A stretch of 64,000 nt of DNA from Parabacteroides gordonii MS-1 = DSM 23371 (GCF_000969825.1 NZ_KQ033919.1:2598671-2662670); one strand, 5' to 3'. Shown: positions 24,403-32,997, counted from the first letter of the stretch. Translations and numbers: made by a program. Notes: generated by a model from the letters alone, not told the origin.

Positions 24403-25602
24403 CTATCCCGGAATAATCTTATACCCCGCTGCTGTCAGCGTATATTGTATCTGGTCGATGTGATCCTGGTTGCGGGTTTCCATTTCCAGGCGGAGATAGC
24501 AACCGTTGATGTCGGCTGTATGGCTGACCCGTTCATGGTGTACGGAGACAACATTAGCTCCTGTACCGGCAATGATCTCGGATACATGCTGTAACTGTCC
24601 CGGCTTATCGACCAGTTCGATCGTCATGGTATAAGAACGGCCGGATTTCTGCAAACCACGTCCGATCACACGCGAGAGGATCGTTACGTCGATGTTGCCA
24701 CCCGATACCAGGCAGATCACTTTCTTCCCTTTGACCGGAACCTTGTTGAACATGGCGGCAGCAACTGCGACGGCACCGGCTCCTTCGGCTATCAGCTTTT
24801 GCTGTTCGATCAAAGCCAGGATGGCGGTAGATATTTCATCGTCGCTGACAGTTACAATCTCGTCAACGTATTGGCGGCAATATTCAAACGTATGTTCACC
24901 CGGTTCTTTTACGGCAATACCATCGGCAATCGTGCGGACAAAACCCATTCGTTCGATCTTGTTGTGCTCGATGGAATTAAGCATACTCGGAGCGCCACTG
25001 GCTTGTACGCCATATACTTTTACATTTGGATTCAGGTGCTTGATTGCAAAGGCGACTCCTGAGATCAGGCCACCCCCGCCAATGGGAACGATAACGGCAT
25101 CCAGGTCAGGCAACTGTTCCAGCAACTCCAGGCCGATTGTTCCCTGTCCGGCAATTACATCGTCGTCATCGAATGGATGAACAAAGGTATACCCTTTCTC
25201 GTCTCTCAGCTTCAACGCTTTCTGGTAAGCATCGTCGTATACGCCTTCTACCAGACAAACGTCGGCACCGTACCATTTGGTCGCTTCTATTTTGGAGATC
25301 GGAGCATTGTCGGGGAGACAGATCAACGATTTGATACCATGTGTAGTAGCTGCCAGAGCAACTCCCTGCGCATGGTTTCCGGCGGAACACGCCACGACGC
25401 CCTTCGCTTTCTCTTCTTCCGTCAGTTGGGATATTTTAAAACAAGCCCCGCGGACTTTGAATGAACCTGTTATCTGCAAGTTTTCCGGTTTCAGATATAT
25501 CTGTGAGTCCGGATTGATATTGGGCGCACTAATCAAATCTGTGCGACGGATAACTGTTTTCAGGGCAAAAGATGCCTGATAAATCTTATCAAGTGTGAGC
25601 AT
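24403..25602 (-). CDS. ilvA: Threonine ammonia-lyase (biosynthetic threonine dehydratase)
   Basis: 399 residues. It is a fold-type II PLP enzyme with the Schiff-base lysine Lys49 in TGSFKVRGA, the substrate loop ACSAGNHAQGVA and the phosphate-binding VPIGGGGLISG. A C-terminal ACT domain (about 325-399, YTMTIELVDKPGQLQHVSEI) allows allosteric control. It converts threonine to 2-oxobutanoate, the first step of isoleucine synthesis. The single ACT domain and length match the short IlvA form common in Bacteroidetes. A -7 element (TATATTTG on the minus strand, 25623-25630) lies 20 bases upstream of the start. Confidence 0.94.
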   Translation of the reverse strand: MLTLDKIYQASFALKTVIRRTDLISAPNINPDSQIYLKPENLQITGSFKVRGACFKISQLTEEEKAKGVVACSAGNHAQGVALAATTHGIKSLICLPDNAPISKIEATKWYGADVCLVEGVYDDAYQKALKLRDEKGYTFVHPFDDDDVIAGQGTIGLELLEQLPDLDAVIVPIGGGGLISGVAFAIKHLNPNVKVYGVQASGAPSMLNSIEHNKIERMGFVRTIADGIAVKEPGEHTFEYCRQYVDEIVTVSDDEISTAILALIEQQKLIAEGAGAVAVAAAMFNKVPVKGKKVICLVSGGNIDVTILSRVIGRGLQKSGRSYTMTIELVDKPGQLQHVSEIIAGTGANVVSVHHERVSHTADINGCYLRLEMETRNQDHIDQIQYTLTAAGYKIIPG

Positions 25603-25759
25603 GAATGTCTATTTTGAGGGGGCAAATATAGGGAGAAATAATATATCTCATCGAAACAATAACGCTTTTTTATTATCTCGCTAATATTTCGTATATTTAC
25701 GCCCCGGAATTATTTCCATTCAGGGGCTGAATATAGAAGAAAGAGCACGATATAAGTAT

Positions 25760-28480
25760 ATGAAACCAGAGGATATTGAAGATTTCACAGGAGAAAACGA
25801 AAACGAGGAAATAGAGCAAACAAATGCAGACTCTCAACCAAATGAGCCGTCTGATGCTGCTACACATTCGGAATACAAAATACCCGGTAAAGGGGAAGGA
25901 CGTGTATCCTATCATCTCTCAGGGATGTATCAGGATTGGTTTTTGGATTACGCTTCGTATGTAATCCTGGAGCGTGCCGTGCCGCATATCAACGACGGAT
26001 TGAAGCCGGTGCAACGTCGTATCCTTCACTCTATGAAACGTCTGGATGACGGACGGTATAATAAAGTGGCCAATATTGTCGGACATACCATGCAGTTTCA
26101 CCCGCATGGTGATGCTTCTATCGGCGATGCGCTGGTGCAATTGGGACAGAAAGACTTGTTGGTCGACTGTCAGGGAAACTGGGGTAATATTCTGACCGGT
26201 GACGGTGCCGCTGCTCCCCGTTATATCGAAGCGCGTCTTTCCAAGTTCGCTCTTGAAACAGTGTTCAACCCGAAAACAACCCTTTGGCAACTGTCTTATG
26301 ACGGACGTAACAAAGAACCGGTCACTCTGCCGGTAAAATTCCCTCTGCTCCTGGCTCAGGGTGTGGAAGGTATTGCGGTTGGTCTTTCTTCCAAAATATT
26401 GCCGCATAACTTCAATGAGTTGCTGGACGCATCGATCGCCTATCTGAAAGAGGAGGAGTTCACTTTGTATCCCGATTTCCAGACGGGAGGATTTATCGAT
26501 GTAACAAAATATAATGACGGCGAACGCGGTGGTTCCGTAAAAGTCCGTGCCAAAATAACAAAGCTGGATAACAAAACATTAGTTATCAGTGAAGTTCCTT
26601 ACGGTAGAACGACTTCTTCCCTGATCGAATCGATCCTGAAAGCAAATGATAAGGGAAAGATCAAGATTAAGAAGGTAGACGATAATACGGCAAGCGGCGT
26701 AGAGATACTGGTGCATCTGGCTCCGGGCGTTTCATCGGATAAAACGATCGATGCGCTGTACGCATTTACCGATTGTGAGATCAGTATTTCTCCGAACTGT
26801 TGTGTGATCATGGACAACAAACCCCACTTCCTCACGGTAAGTGACGTGTTGCGCCATTCAACAGACGATACCTTGCATCTGCTGCGTACCGAGCTGGAAA
26901 TCCATAAGGCTGAGCAGGAAGAAACGCTGTTCTTTGCTTCCCTCGAAAAGATATTTATCGAAGAACGCATTTATAAGGATAAAGAGTTTGAAAACGCGAA
27001 AGATATGGATGAAGCAATTGCCCATATCGACCTGCGCCTGACTCCGTTCAAGCCTGATTTTATCCGTGAAGTGACCCGTGAGGATATTCTTAAACTGATG
27101 GAGATCAAGATGGGCCGTATCCTTAAATTCAATTCAGATAAGAGTAATGCCCTGATTGCCCAGATACGCGAAGAGATCGAACGTATCAACCATCATCTGG
27201 AAAATATCGTAGATTATACGATCGATTGGTTCACTATGCTGAAGGAGAAATATGGCAAGGATCATCCGCGTATGACCGAAGTACGCAACTTCGATACGAT
27301 TGAAGCGACCAAAGTAGTGGAAGCAAACGAAAAACTGTATATCAACCGTGCCGAAGGTTTCATTGGTATGAGCCTGAAAAAGGACGAGTATGTTTGCAAT
27401 TGCTCTGATATCGACGATGTAATTATTTTCTATCGCAACGGTACGTATAAGATCGTGAAGGTTTGCGATAAGATGTTTGTCGGAAAAGACGTATTATATC
27501 TGAATGTGTTCAAGCGCAACGATAACCGTACGATCTATAATGTTATCTATCGCGATGGTAAGGTCGGTTATAACTATATCAAGCGTTTTGCAGTTACAGG
27601 GGTAACGCGTGACAAGGAGTATGATGTAACGAAAGGATCAGAGGGATCACGTGTCCTGTATTTCAGTGCCAACCCGAATGGAGAAGCTGAAACGGTGAAA
27701 GTGATACTGAAACCTAAACCACGTCAGAAGTTGCTTGTCTTTGAGAAAGATTTCAGTGAGATTGCTATCAAGGGACGTGGTTCGATGGGTAATATCCTGA
27801 CAAAAGCCGATGTACATAAGATCAGCTTGAAACAAAAGGGTAGCTCAACTCTCGGAGGACGTCAGGTTTGGTTCGACTGGGATGTGTTACGCCTGAACTA
27901 TGACGGGCGTGGCGATGAACTGGGCGAGTTCCAGAGCGACGATGTGATCCTGGTTGTTTTGCGCAACGGTGACTTCTACACAACGAACTTCGATCTTAGT
28001 AACCATTACGAAGATAATATACAGATAATCGAGAAATTCGATGCGAATAAGGTATGGACGGCTGCCCTGTATGATGCAGATCAGAAATATCCTTATATGA
28101 AGCGCTTCCAGCTTGAAGCCGGCAGCCGTAAACAGAACTTCCTGGGGGACAACCCGAAGAGCCGCTTGCTGTTGCTTACCGACGAAACGTATCCGCGTAT
28201 CGAGGTGGTATTCGGTGGGCACGACGCTTTCCGCGAACCTCTTGTGCTGGATGCCGAAGAGTTTATCGCTGTGAAAGGCTTCAAAGCGAAAGGCAAACGT
28301 ATCACTACCTTTGAGGTAGAAACAGTCAACGAACTCGAACCGACCCGGTTTGCGTCACCTGACCAACCGACAGGAGAGGGGAACACCGGTAATTCGGAGG
28401 ATGACGATGAAGAGCTGGATCAGAGTAATTCGGATATTATCGATGAGATAACAGGACAGATGAAACTTTTTGATGAATAG
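25760..28480 (+). CDS. parC: DNA topoisomerase IV subunit A
   Basis: 906 residues. The N-terminal breakage-reunion domain includes RALPHINDG-like RAVPHINDGLKPVQRRILHSM and the region HPHGDASIGDALVQL. The catalytic tyrosine is Tyr155 in AAPRYIEARL. A coiled segment lies at about 440-500, and a C-terminal DNA-wrapping propeller (about 520-850) carries the GRGSMGN box, followed by an acidic tail. I call it ParC and not GyrA because the matching ParE lies at 37186-39051 and the propeller lacks a canonical GyrA box; GyrA is the alternative. It decatenates chromosomes with ParE. The acidic N-terminal extension (about 50 residues) is unusual. Confidence 0.88.
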   Translation: MKPEDIEDFTGENENEEIEQTNADSQPNEPSDAATHSEYKIPGKGEGRVSYHLSGMYQDWFLDYASYVILERAVPHINDGLKPVQRRILHSMKRLDDGRYNKVANIVGHTMQFHPHGDASIGDALVQLGQKDLLVDCQGNWGNILTGDGAAAPRYIEARLSKFALETVFNPKTTLWQLSYDGRNKEPVTLPVKFPLLLAQGVEGIAVGLSSKILPHNFNELLDASIAYLKEEEFTLYPDFQTGGFIDVTKYNDGERGGSVKVRAKITKLDNKTLVISEVPYGRTTSSLIESILKANDKGKIKIKKVDDNTASGVEILVHLAPGVSSDKTIDALYAFTDCEISISPNCCVIMDNKPHFLTVSDVLRHSTDDTLHLLRTELEIHKAEQEETLFFASLEKIFIEERIYKDKEFENAKDMDEAIAHIDLRLTPFKPDFIREVTREDILKLMEIKMGRILKFNSDKSNALIAQIREEIERINHHLENIVDYTIDWFTMLKEKYGKDHPRMTEVRNFDTIEATKVVEANEKLYINRAEGFIGMSLKKDEYVCNCSDIDDVIIFYRNGTYKIVKVCDKMFVGKDVLYLNVFKRNDNRTIYNVIYRDGKVGYNYIKRFAVTGVTRDKEYDVTKGSEGSRVLYFSANPNGEAETVKVILKPKPRQKLLVFEKDFSEIAIKGRGSMGNILTKADVHKISLKQKGSSTLGGRQVWFDWDVLRLNYDGRGDELGEFQSDDVILVVLRNGDFYTTNFDLSNHYEDNIQIIEKFDANKVWTAALYDADQKYPYMKRFQLEAGSRKQNFLGDNPKSRLLLLTDETYPRIEVVFGGHDAFREPLVLDAEEFIAVKGFKAKGKRITTFEVETVNELEPTRFASPDQPTGEGNTGNSEDDDEELDQSNSDIIDEITGQMKLFDE

Positions 28481-28520
28481 TCTTTGAGGCAGATAAAAAG
28501 TAAAATCTCCGCTAAAAAAC

Positions 28521-28550
28521 TTGCAGATTAATAAAAAAGGATTACCTTTG
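28521..28550 (+). promoter_or_regulatory. Promoter of tRNA-Leu
   Basis: TTG at 28521-28523 and TACCTTTG at 28543-28550 have a 19 bp spacer. The tRNA begins 16 bases further on. Confidence 0.7.
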
Positions 28551-28565
28551 CACCGCAATCCAAAT

Positions 28566-28647
28566 GCGGCTGTGGTGTAATTGGTAGCCACGCCAGACTT
28601 AGGATCTGGTGCTTCACGGCGTGGGGGTTCGAGTCCCTTCAGCCGCA
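28566..28647 (+). tRNA. tRNA-Leu (anticodon TAG)
   Basis: 82 nt. The acceptor stem is GCGGCTG/CAGCCGC with discriminator A. The anticodon arm CCAGA-CTTAGGA-TCTGG has anticodon TAG, there is a long class II variable arm, and the T-arm contains GGTTCGAGTC. CCA is not encoded. It is followed by its own terminator and then an accessory region. Confidence 0.95.
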
Positions 28648-28658
28648 CAAAATGCAAA

Positions 28659-28690
28659 ATCCTTCTAAGATGTTCTTAGAAGGATTTTTT
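28659..28690 (+). terminator. Terminator of tRNA-Leu
   Basis: AATCCTTCTAAGA pairs with TCTTAGAAGGATT around TGT and runs into TTTTTT. Confidence 0.85.
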
Positions 28691-28705
28691 GTTTAATGCT
28701 GTTTA

Positions 28706-28927
28706 CTAGGTTTGTCTTAGCCAGTTTTGAATAACCCTAAAATCAATAGAATCATACTCGTAATCAGTAAATAAATCTATATCATCAGAGATACGGTGTC
28801 CTAACTGTAAACTCAATGATGTTCCACCTACAAGCTGGAAAGGTTGAAAAAGTTCATTAGACATTAATTGTGTCAATACCTTTTTTAGTAATGGTGTTAC
28901 TGTTTGATATTTGAGTTTTGTTGGCAT
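28706..28927 (-). CDS. Truncated AbiEii-type nucleotidyltransferase toxin
   Basis: 73 residues, against roughly 200 or more for usual AbiEii-like toxins. The retained part holds the nucleotidyltransferase core LVGGTSLSLQLGHRISDDID: the GGT loop, the conserved Arg and the DxD metal site. The chain stops at NWLRQT and the rest of the toxin is absent. The other frames downstream do not continue the domain before the tRNA terminator at 28690, so this is a deletion and not a simple frameshift. It overlaps the antitoxin gene by 71 bases, the usual translational coupling of this pair. It is probably inactive, but the catalytic core is intact. Confidence 0.75.
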   Translation of the reverse strand: MPTKLKYQTVTPLLKKVLTQLMSNELFQPFQLVGGTSLSLQLGHRISDDIDLFTDYEYDSIDFRVIQNWLRQT

Positions 28928-29432
28928 AATTCAGATATTTTTGAATATTAGATTTTAGATTGACTGCATACTTATTATTTAAGTCCAGCAACGACAGGAT
29001 TGTGTCTCTGCCATAGAAACGAATTGTTTCAAGTATTTCTTTTTCATTTCCCCGTTCAAAAATACGATTAATGATATACCGTTTATTGGTGTTCCAATCT
29101 AATTTATCAAAGTCTGTATCCCAAAACAAGATCTTACGATATATAGAAAGATCAGGATGATATGATTGAGCTTCTTTCTTCTTTTCCAATTCAATATCAT
29201 AATAAACCTGTAAGGTCATTAGTAGTCCTTCGTCTAAATGGAGTGATCTCTCGATCTTTAGAGACAAAGGTATGTTCATATTTCTTCGTCCCTTAATGAT
29301 GGCACTTAACGTTTGAGGATGAACTCCTATGGATTCTGCAAATGCACCACTTCTTAATTGACGATTTCGTAACTCCCTGCTTAAAAATAAGCCAGGGTGA
29401 ATACCTTTCAATATTTCTAATTGATCTTTCAT
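28857..29432 (-). CDS. XRE-type antitoxin with DUF6922-like C-terminal domain
   Basis: 191 residues. The N-terminal helix-turn-helix (about 15-62: LSRELRNRQLRSGAFAESIG, then TLSAIIKGRRN) belongs to the XRE/HigA class. The C-terminal part (about 95-150) contains LFWDTDFDKLDWNTNKRYI and FERGNEKEILETIRFYG, a pattern I associate with antitoxins paired with AbiEii nucleotidyltransferases. It is the first gene of the operon; the toxin start lies inside it. A perfect 16-bp palindrome sits inside its promoter, so autorepression is likely. The mRNA appears to have almost no leader. Confidence 0.8.
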   Translation of the reverse strand: MKDQLEILKGIHPGLFLSRELRNRQLRSGAFAESIGVHPQTLSAIIKGRRNMNIPLSLKIERSLHLDEGLLMTLQVYYDIELEKKKEAQSYHPDLSIYRKILFWDTDFDKLDWNTNKRYIINRIFERGNEKEILETIRFYGRDTILSLLDLNNKYAVNLKSNIQKYLNYANKTQISNSNTITKKGIDTINV

Positions 29433-29439
29433 ATCACTA

Positions 29440-29470
29440 CAAAAATAAACAAATTTGTTTAGAAATACAA
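29440..29470 (-). promoter_or_regulatory. Promoter with embedded palindromic operator for the XRE/AbiEii operon
   Basis: Read leftward: TTG at 29470-29468, a 20 bp spacer, then TATTTTTG at 29447-29440. The perfect palindrome TAAACAAATTTGTTTA (29446-29461) occupies the spacer, where a bound repressor would block RNA polymerase. The ATG at 29432 is 7 bases beyond the -7 element, so the transcript would be leaderless or nearly so. Confidence 0.72.
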
Positions 29471-29499
29471 TATGTGGATATTTATTTAGCTTCCCCTAC

Positions 29500-30075
29500 T
29501 CAATTACTCCAATCTTTATCGAGCATGGCATAAATTATATCATCTACCCATTCGCCACGAAGGAAATAACTCTCTTTGAAATGAGCTTCTTTCCTGAATC
29601 CCAATCGTTCGATAAGTCGGATAGAGGCGGTGTTTCTTGGATCGATAGATGCTACAATACGATGTTTCTTTAGGATTGTGAAAAAATAGTTTACCATTGC
29701 CGTCAATGCTTCGGTGGCATATCCTTTGCCCTGAAAAGCTTTATTCAACGTACAACCGACCTCTACCTGCATTCTTTCATGTCCTGTGAAGATTATTCCC
29801 ATATCTCCGATCAGGCGGTTTTCATTCTTGGTTAGAATGGCAAATTGAAAGCATACGTCGGCTATATCTATAGTCATCGGCATATTGGTTATATAATTAC
29901 GAACTTCCTTTGCGGATTCGGGGAACCAACCCTGATATTGGTTTTCAATGGTATCAGAGCGGTAAGCGTATATTTCTTCCGCATCATCCGGGTTTGCTAA
30001 CCGTATAATCAACCTGTCGGTCAGAATATTGCCGAAAGTAGTACCGGTTTTATCGACGTTTTTGGATTCAATCAT
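29500..30075 (-). CDS. GNAT-family N-acetyltransferase (RimJ/RimL type)
   Basis: 191 residues. Typical opening TDRLIIRLANPDDAEEIYAYRS, then GCTLNKAFQGKGYATEAL, which carries the acetyl-CoA pyrophosphate loop (Q/R-x-x-G-x-G/A form), and a closing NTASIRLIERLGFRKEAHF. It acetylates an amine substrate using acetyl-CoA; the substrate (ribosomal protein N-terminus, antibiotic or other) cannot be named. It is transcribed leftward and alone; it ends 30 bases before the antitoxin promoter. Confidence 0.87.
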   Translation of the reverse strand: MIESKNVDKTGTTFGNILTDRLIIRLANPDDAEEIYAYRSDTIENQYQGWFPESAKEVRNYITNMPMTIDIADVCFQFAILTKNENRLIGDMGIIFTGHERMQVEVGCTLNKAFQGKGYATEALTAMVNYFFTILKKHRIVASIDPRNTASIRLIERLGFRKEAHFKESYFLRGEWVDDIIYAMLDKDWSN

Positions 30076-30420
30076 ATGTCTTTTCTTTTTATTCTTTTGT
30101 TGCTATTTAATGTGAACTGATTCGATAGGGTTCCTAAAGATAGTAAATATTTGGAAAACAGATATTTTATTCTTTAAAGCAATGTGTTAAAGTGGGATAT
30201 TACGTGAAATGATAAGATGGCAACACGAACTTTTGAAGTGAAATTATGGGGTTTGACAAAATGAAACAATAATACTTTGCTTTTGAATAAAAAAGATTTT
30301 ATTACAGCCCTTTTTGTAACTTGTGTATTGCGCCAAATTGGTGTTGTAGAAGATTGTTGAATACAATATTTAACAATATTTTCTTCATATATGGCTTTTA
30401 TAATTCGTCTGAAAGGGAAT

Positions 30421-30467
30421 TTAATCTCGTTTTAAACGAAAATATAATTCGTTTAAAACGAGATTAA
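30421..30467. repeat. Perfect 20-bp inverted repeat
   Basis: The arms 30421-30440 and 30448-30467 are perfect complements around the 7-base loop AATATAA. Each arm contains a near-palindrome (TCGTTTTAAACGA / TCGTTTAAAACGA). There is no T-run and no gene within 500 bases on either side. Confidence 0.8.
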
Positions 30468-30746
30468 GGTTTATTTGAAGTGAGATTTATGTTAATAAAT
30501 ATTGAATTTGGCATTTTCGGGTACTGTTTTGTAGTACAAAAGTGTGTTGAATAACATTTTTTGTCCTCTGCGGCAGAGTAAATGAGTGTTGTATGTTGGT
30601 TGACATATATGTAGTGTATGTGATAAATATTTGATTGATTGTCCTGTTTAATTTGATATTTGCATTATAATATTGTTTTATTTGGCTTTGATTGGATAAT
30701 GTGTTATTCATGAAGTCTCTGACAGGAGCGTGAAAAGCAGCAAGTG

Positions 30747-30790
30747 TTGATTCTCCCCCGTGCAGCCTTTCTGGAGGCGGGTTGAATTGA
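30747..30790. other. Foldable GC-rich island, candidate structured RNA
   Basis: TTGATTC (30747-30753) can pair with GAATTGA (30784-30790). Inside it GCCT-TTCTGG-AGGC (30765-30778) forms a hairpin flanked by C-run and G-run pairing. The surroundings are strongly AT-rich, so the island stands out. The strand is undetermined and no promoter was found. Confidence 0.35.
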
Positions 30791-30956
30791 CAGTTTGATA
30801 TTCGTGAGTTCTTCATGATAATATATTTCAAGTACGGATTACACAGATTTCATTGTTCAGATAAATAAACAATTTGTCAAATCCGTATAATCCGTGCCTG
30901 TAAAAAGTATAAAGAGGCTTTTGGGTATAGTCTTTTATGGTTTAGGGACTATACGA

Positions 30957-31358
30957 TTAATTATAAAACATCAGACAAATGTCACTGGGTAGATGGGCTA
31001 TTGTTTGTGCTTTTATGTAACAGCCTGATGTCGTCCATCTATTCTTTAAATAGTCGTAGCTCTGGGTTATCTCCAGATAAGAGATGAATCCTTTTATATA
31101 CTCATTTTTATCAGGGAATAAATAAACAAACTCACATTTACCATCATTGCTGAAAAGACAAGTCAATGTAAACTCTTCCTGGTCAAATCGTATCTCGATC
31201 GATTTTTCTTCCACCTCTTTTTCGAAATAGTCTATTAAGCAATATGGATAGTTTATATATTTCTGTCTGATTTCTGGTAATGACAGATTTAATAAAGAAG
31301 TAATTTGTTGTAGCAGATAGTAATAGCTTTTTATCCCAACTATATTATTATTGTCCAT
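30957..31358 (-). CDS. Hypothetical protein
   Basis: 133 residues, not recognised. It opens MDNNNIVGIKSYYYLLQQIT and is rich in Tyr, Ile and Glu with alternating helix- and strand-like stretches. It has no signal peptide or membrane segment. Size, acidity and location beside other accessory genes would fit a small immunity-type or SMI1-like protein, but no motif supports that. There is no clear promoter. It is convergent with nothing and divergent from the nucleotidyltransferase-HEPN gene. Confidence 0.5.
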   Translation of the reverse strand: MDNNNIVGIKSYYYLLQQITSLLNLSLPEIRQKYINYPYCLIDYFEKEVEEKSIEIRFDQEEFTLTCLFSNDGKCEFVYLFPDKNEYIKGFISYLEITQSYDYLKNRWTTSGCYIKAQTIAHLPSDICLMFYN

Positions 31359-31485
31359 ATGAATACGTTCCTTTTTAAGCCTGATTCGGGGGAATCGAGC
31401 CTATATTAATACTATGATATTTTAATTACCTGTATTATATAGACTTATTCATTTTGTAATAACAAACAAAACAAATAAAAACAGG

Positions 31486-31569
31486 AACGTTGTACAAATA
31501 TATGATTTAGAATCAAAAAGCTAAAGGCAATTCTGCTTTTTTTGTACTTTTGTATTTTAACGTTGTACA
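31486..31569. promoter_or_regulatory. 11-bp direct repeats around the promoter of the nucleotidyltransferase-HEPN gene
   Basis: AACGTTGTACA occurs at 31486-31496 and 31559-31569. Between them lies the -7 element TACTTTTG (31545-31552); no TTG sits at the right distance upstream. The second copy covers the predicted transcript start. Two identical sites flanking a promoter suggest an operator pair. Confidence 0.45.
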
Positions 31570-31581
31570 TAATCAAGCATA

Positions 31582-32475
31582 ATGAAAGACTCGATCGCTT
31601 ATCTACCTAAAGACAAACAGGAAGAACTAAATTTTCTTGTAACGGAGATACTTCGTCGCTTACCTCAGACGGAGTTTATTATTCTGTATGGAAGTTATGC
31701 GAGGGGCAATTATGTTCGCCGTAGCATACGGATTGAAGACGGCGGCATTCCTACCGTTAAAATTTCAGATTATGATATTTACGTGATAACGAGCGGAATA
31801 AACAGCAAAAAGGCGGAAACCATACTGGATAACGTAGAAGATATCTTCTTTGCCGGAAAAGATTTTGACCGCGATACCCCTGTTGAGTTTATTAACGATG
31901 ATATTGCACAGCTTAATAAGTTTATTGAAGAGGGACGGTATTTCCATACACAGATAAAGCAGGAAGGAGTAATACTTTATAATAGTGGAAAATACAAATT
32001 GTCTCGTAGGAGAAAACTCAACTTTGCGGAGATAAAGGAGCAAGCTCAGGAGTATTTTGGTGAGAAGTTTGTCAATGCCAATGAATTTTTGGATTCTACA
32101 GAATATTTTTATCAAAAAGAACAGTATAAAAAAGCCTCTTTTATGCTTCACCAGGCCTGTGAAAACTATTATTATGCTATTCGCTTGACATTTACTTTAC
32201 GAAATAATAAACAGCATAATTTATCGAAACTGTCTTCTACAACCAGGCGTTATTCCGATGATCTGAGTACTGTGTTCCCTCAGAACACTCCTGAAGAGAA
32301 ACGACTTTTTAAACTATTAAAAGCCGCTTATGTAGATGCCCGGTACAATCCCCACTTCGTCGTGACTAAAGAGGATATCGATGCGCTTATCCCAAAGGTA
32401 GAATTGCTTAGGGATATAACGAAGCGGATTTGTGAGGAGAAGATTAAGGAGTATGGGGAGCAGAGTAATATATAA
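31582..32475 (+). CDS. Nucleotidyltransferase-HEPN fusion protein
   Basis: 297 residues. The N-terminal minimal nucleotidyltransferase domain has IILYGSYARGNY and SDYDIYV (the GSxxRG and DxD signatures) at about residues 33-75. The C-terminal HEPN domain spans about 145-285, with FMLHQACENYYYAIRLTF and AAYVDARYNPHF. In two-gene MNT/HEPN systems these domains are antitoxin and toxin RNase; fused forms are common in Bacteroidetes. The HEPN RNase motif R-x4-6-H is present only as R-x3-H (RYNPH), so nuclease activity is uncertain. It is monocistronic. Direct repeats flank its promoter. Confidence 0.85.
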   Translation: MKDSIAYLPKDKQEELNFLVTEILRRLPQTEFIILYGSYARGNYVRRSIRIEDGGIPTVKISDYDIYVITSGINSKKAETILDNVEDIFFAGKDFDRDTPVEFINDDIAQLNKFIEEGRYFHTQIKQEGVILYNSGKYKLSRRRKLNFAEIKEQAQEYFGEKFVNANEFLDSTEYFYQKEQYKKASFMLHQACENYYYAIRLTFTLRNNKQHNLSKLSSTTRRYSDDLSTVFPQNTPEEKRLFKLLKAAYVDARYNPHFVVTKEDIDALIPKVELLRDITKRICEEKIKEYGEQSNI

Positions 32476-32616
32476 AACGAATGATAAAAATCCGAATTTC
32501 CTAGATATTGTTGTCGGATGCCGGATTTACAATAGTCAATTTATTGCGGAAAGAATATCCTGAGCCGGATGGGATGTTCCTTACCGATATGATCTTTATT
32601 ACACAAAAAATATAAA

Positions 32617-32997
32617 ATGGAAACACCGATCGATCCTAAATCAATCGCATTGAAGTTCAATGAATACATTGGTAATGCAGATATTGAAGGCCTTGTTGGC
32701 TTAATGACGGATGACCATGTTTTTATTGACATGGCAAATGCCCGTATCGAGGGGAAATTGAATAACCGGAAAATGGCTTGGGAACCTTTCTTTCGTTTGT
32801 TTCCCGGTTATCATAATATCTTTGAGAAAATACTCGTAAAAGGATCGACCGTTATATTGCAGGGATACGCTGTCTGCTCCGATGAAGTGTTAAATAACGT
32901 TCCTGCCATCTGGATAGCGGAAATAATCAAAGACAAAGTCAGCCTATGGCATATTTATCCGGATACGGAGCAGAACAGGGAGAGATGGGGACTTTGA
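32617..32997 (+). CDS. NTF2-like (SnoaL-type) protein
   Basis: 126 residues. Small cone-shaped fold signature: FNEYIGNADIEGLVGLMTDDHVFIDMA, then WEPFFRLFPGYHNIFEKILV and IWIAEIIKDKVSLWHIYPDT. Many such proteins bind or isomerise small hydrophobic substrates and others have no known activity. It has no signal peptide. It stands alone, 141 bases after the HEPN fusion. Confidence 0.75.
   Translation: METPIDPKSIALKFNEYIGNADIEGLVGLMTDDHVFIDMANARIEGKLNNRKMAWEPFFRLFPGYHNIFEKILVKGSTVILQGYAVCSDEVLNNVPAIWIAEIIKDKVSLWHIYPDTEQNRERWGL

Larger units (their letters stand above)
30076..30956. other. 880-bp AT-rich intergenic block without convincing genes
   Basis: No open frame here has recognisable protein character. 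A 114-codon leftward frame (30487-30831) has a composition suggesting chance translation of a structured element. Inside are a 20-bp perfect hairpin (30421-30467) and a GC-richer, foldable island (about 30715-30800). Flanks are very AT-rich. It could be the scar of a lost mobile segment. Confidence 0.5.

Noticed and set aside
30487-30831. Leftward 114-codon frame in the gene-poor block
   Set aside because: The translation is rich in Asn, Gln and Thr and follows a foldable nucleic acid island. I favour an RNA or repeat element over a protein, though it may be annotated as hypothetical.
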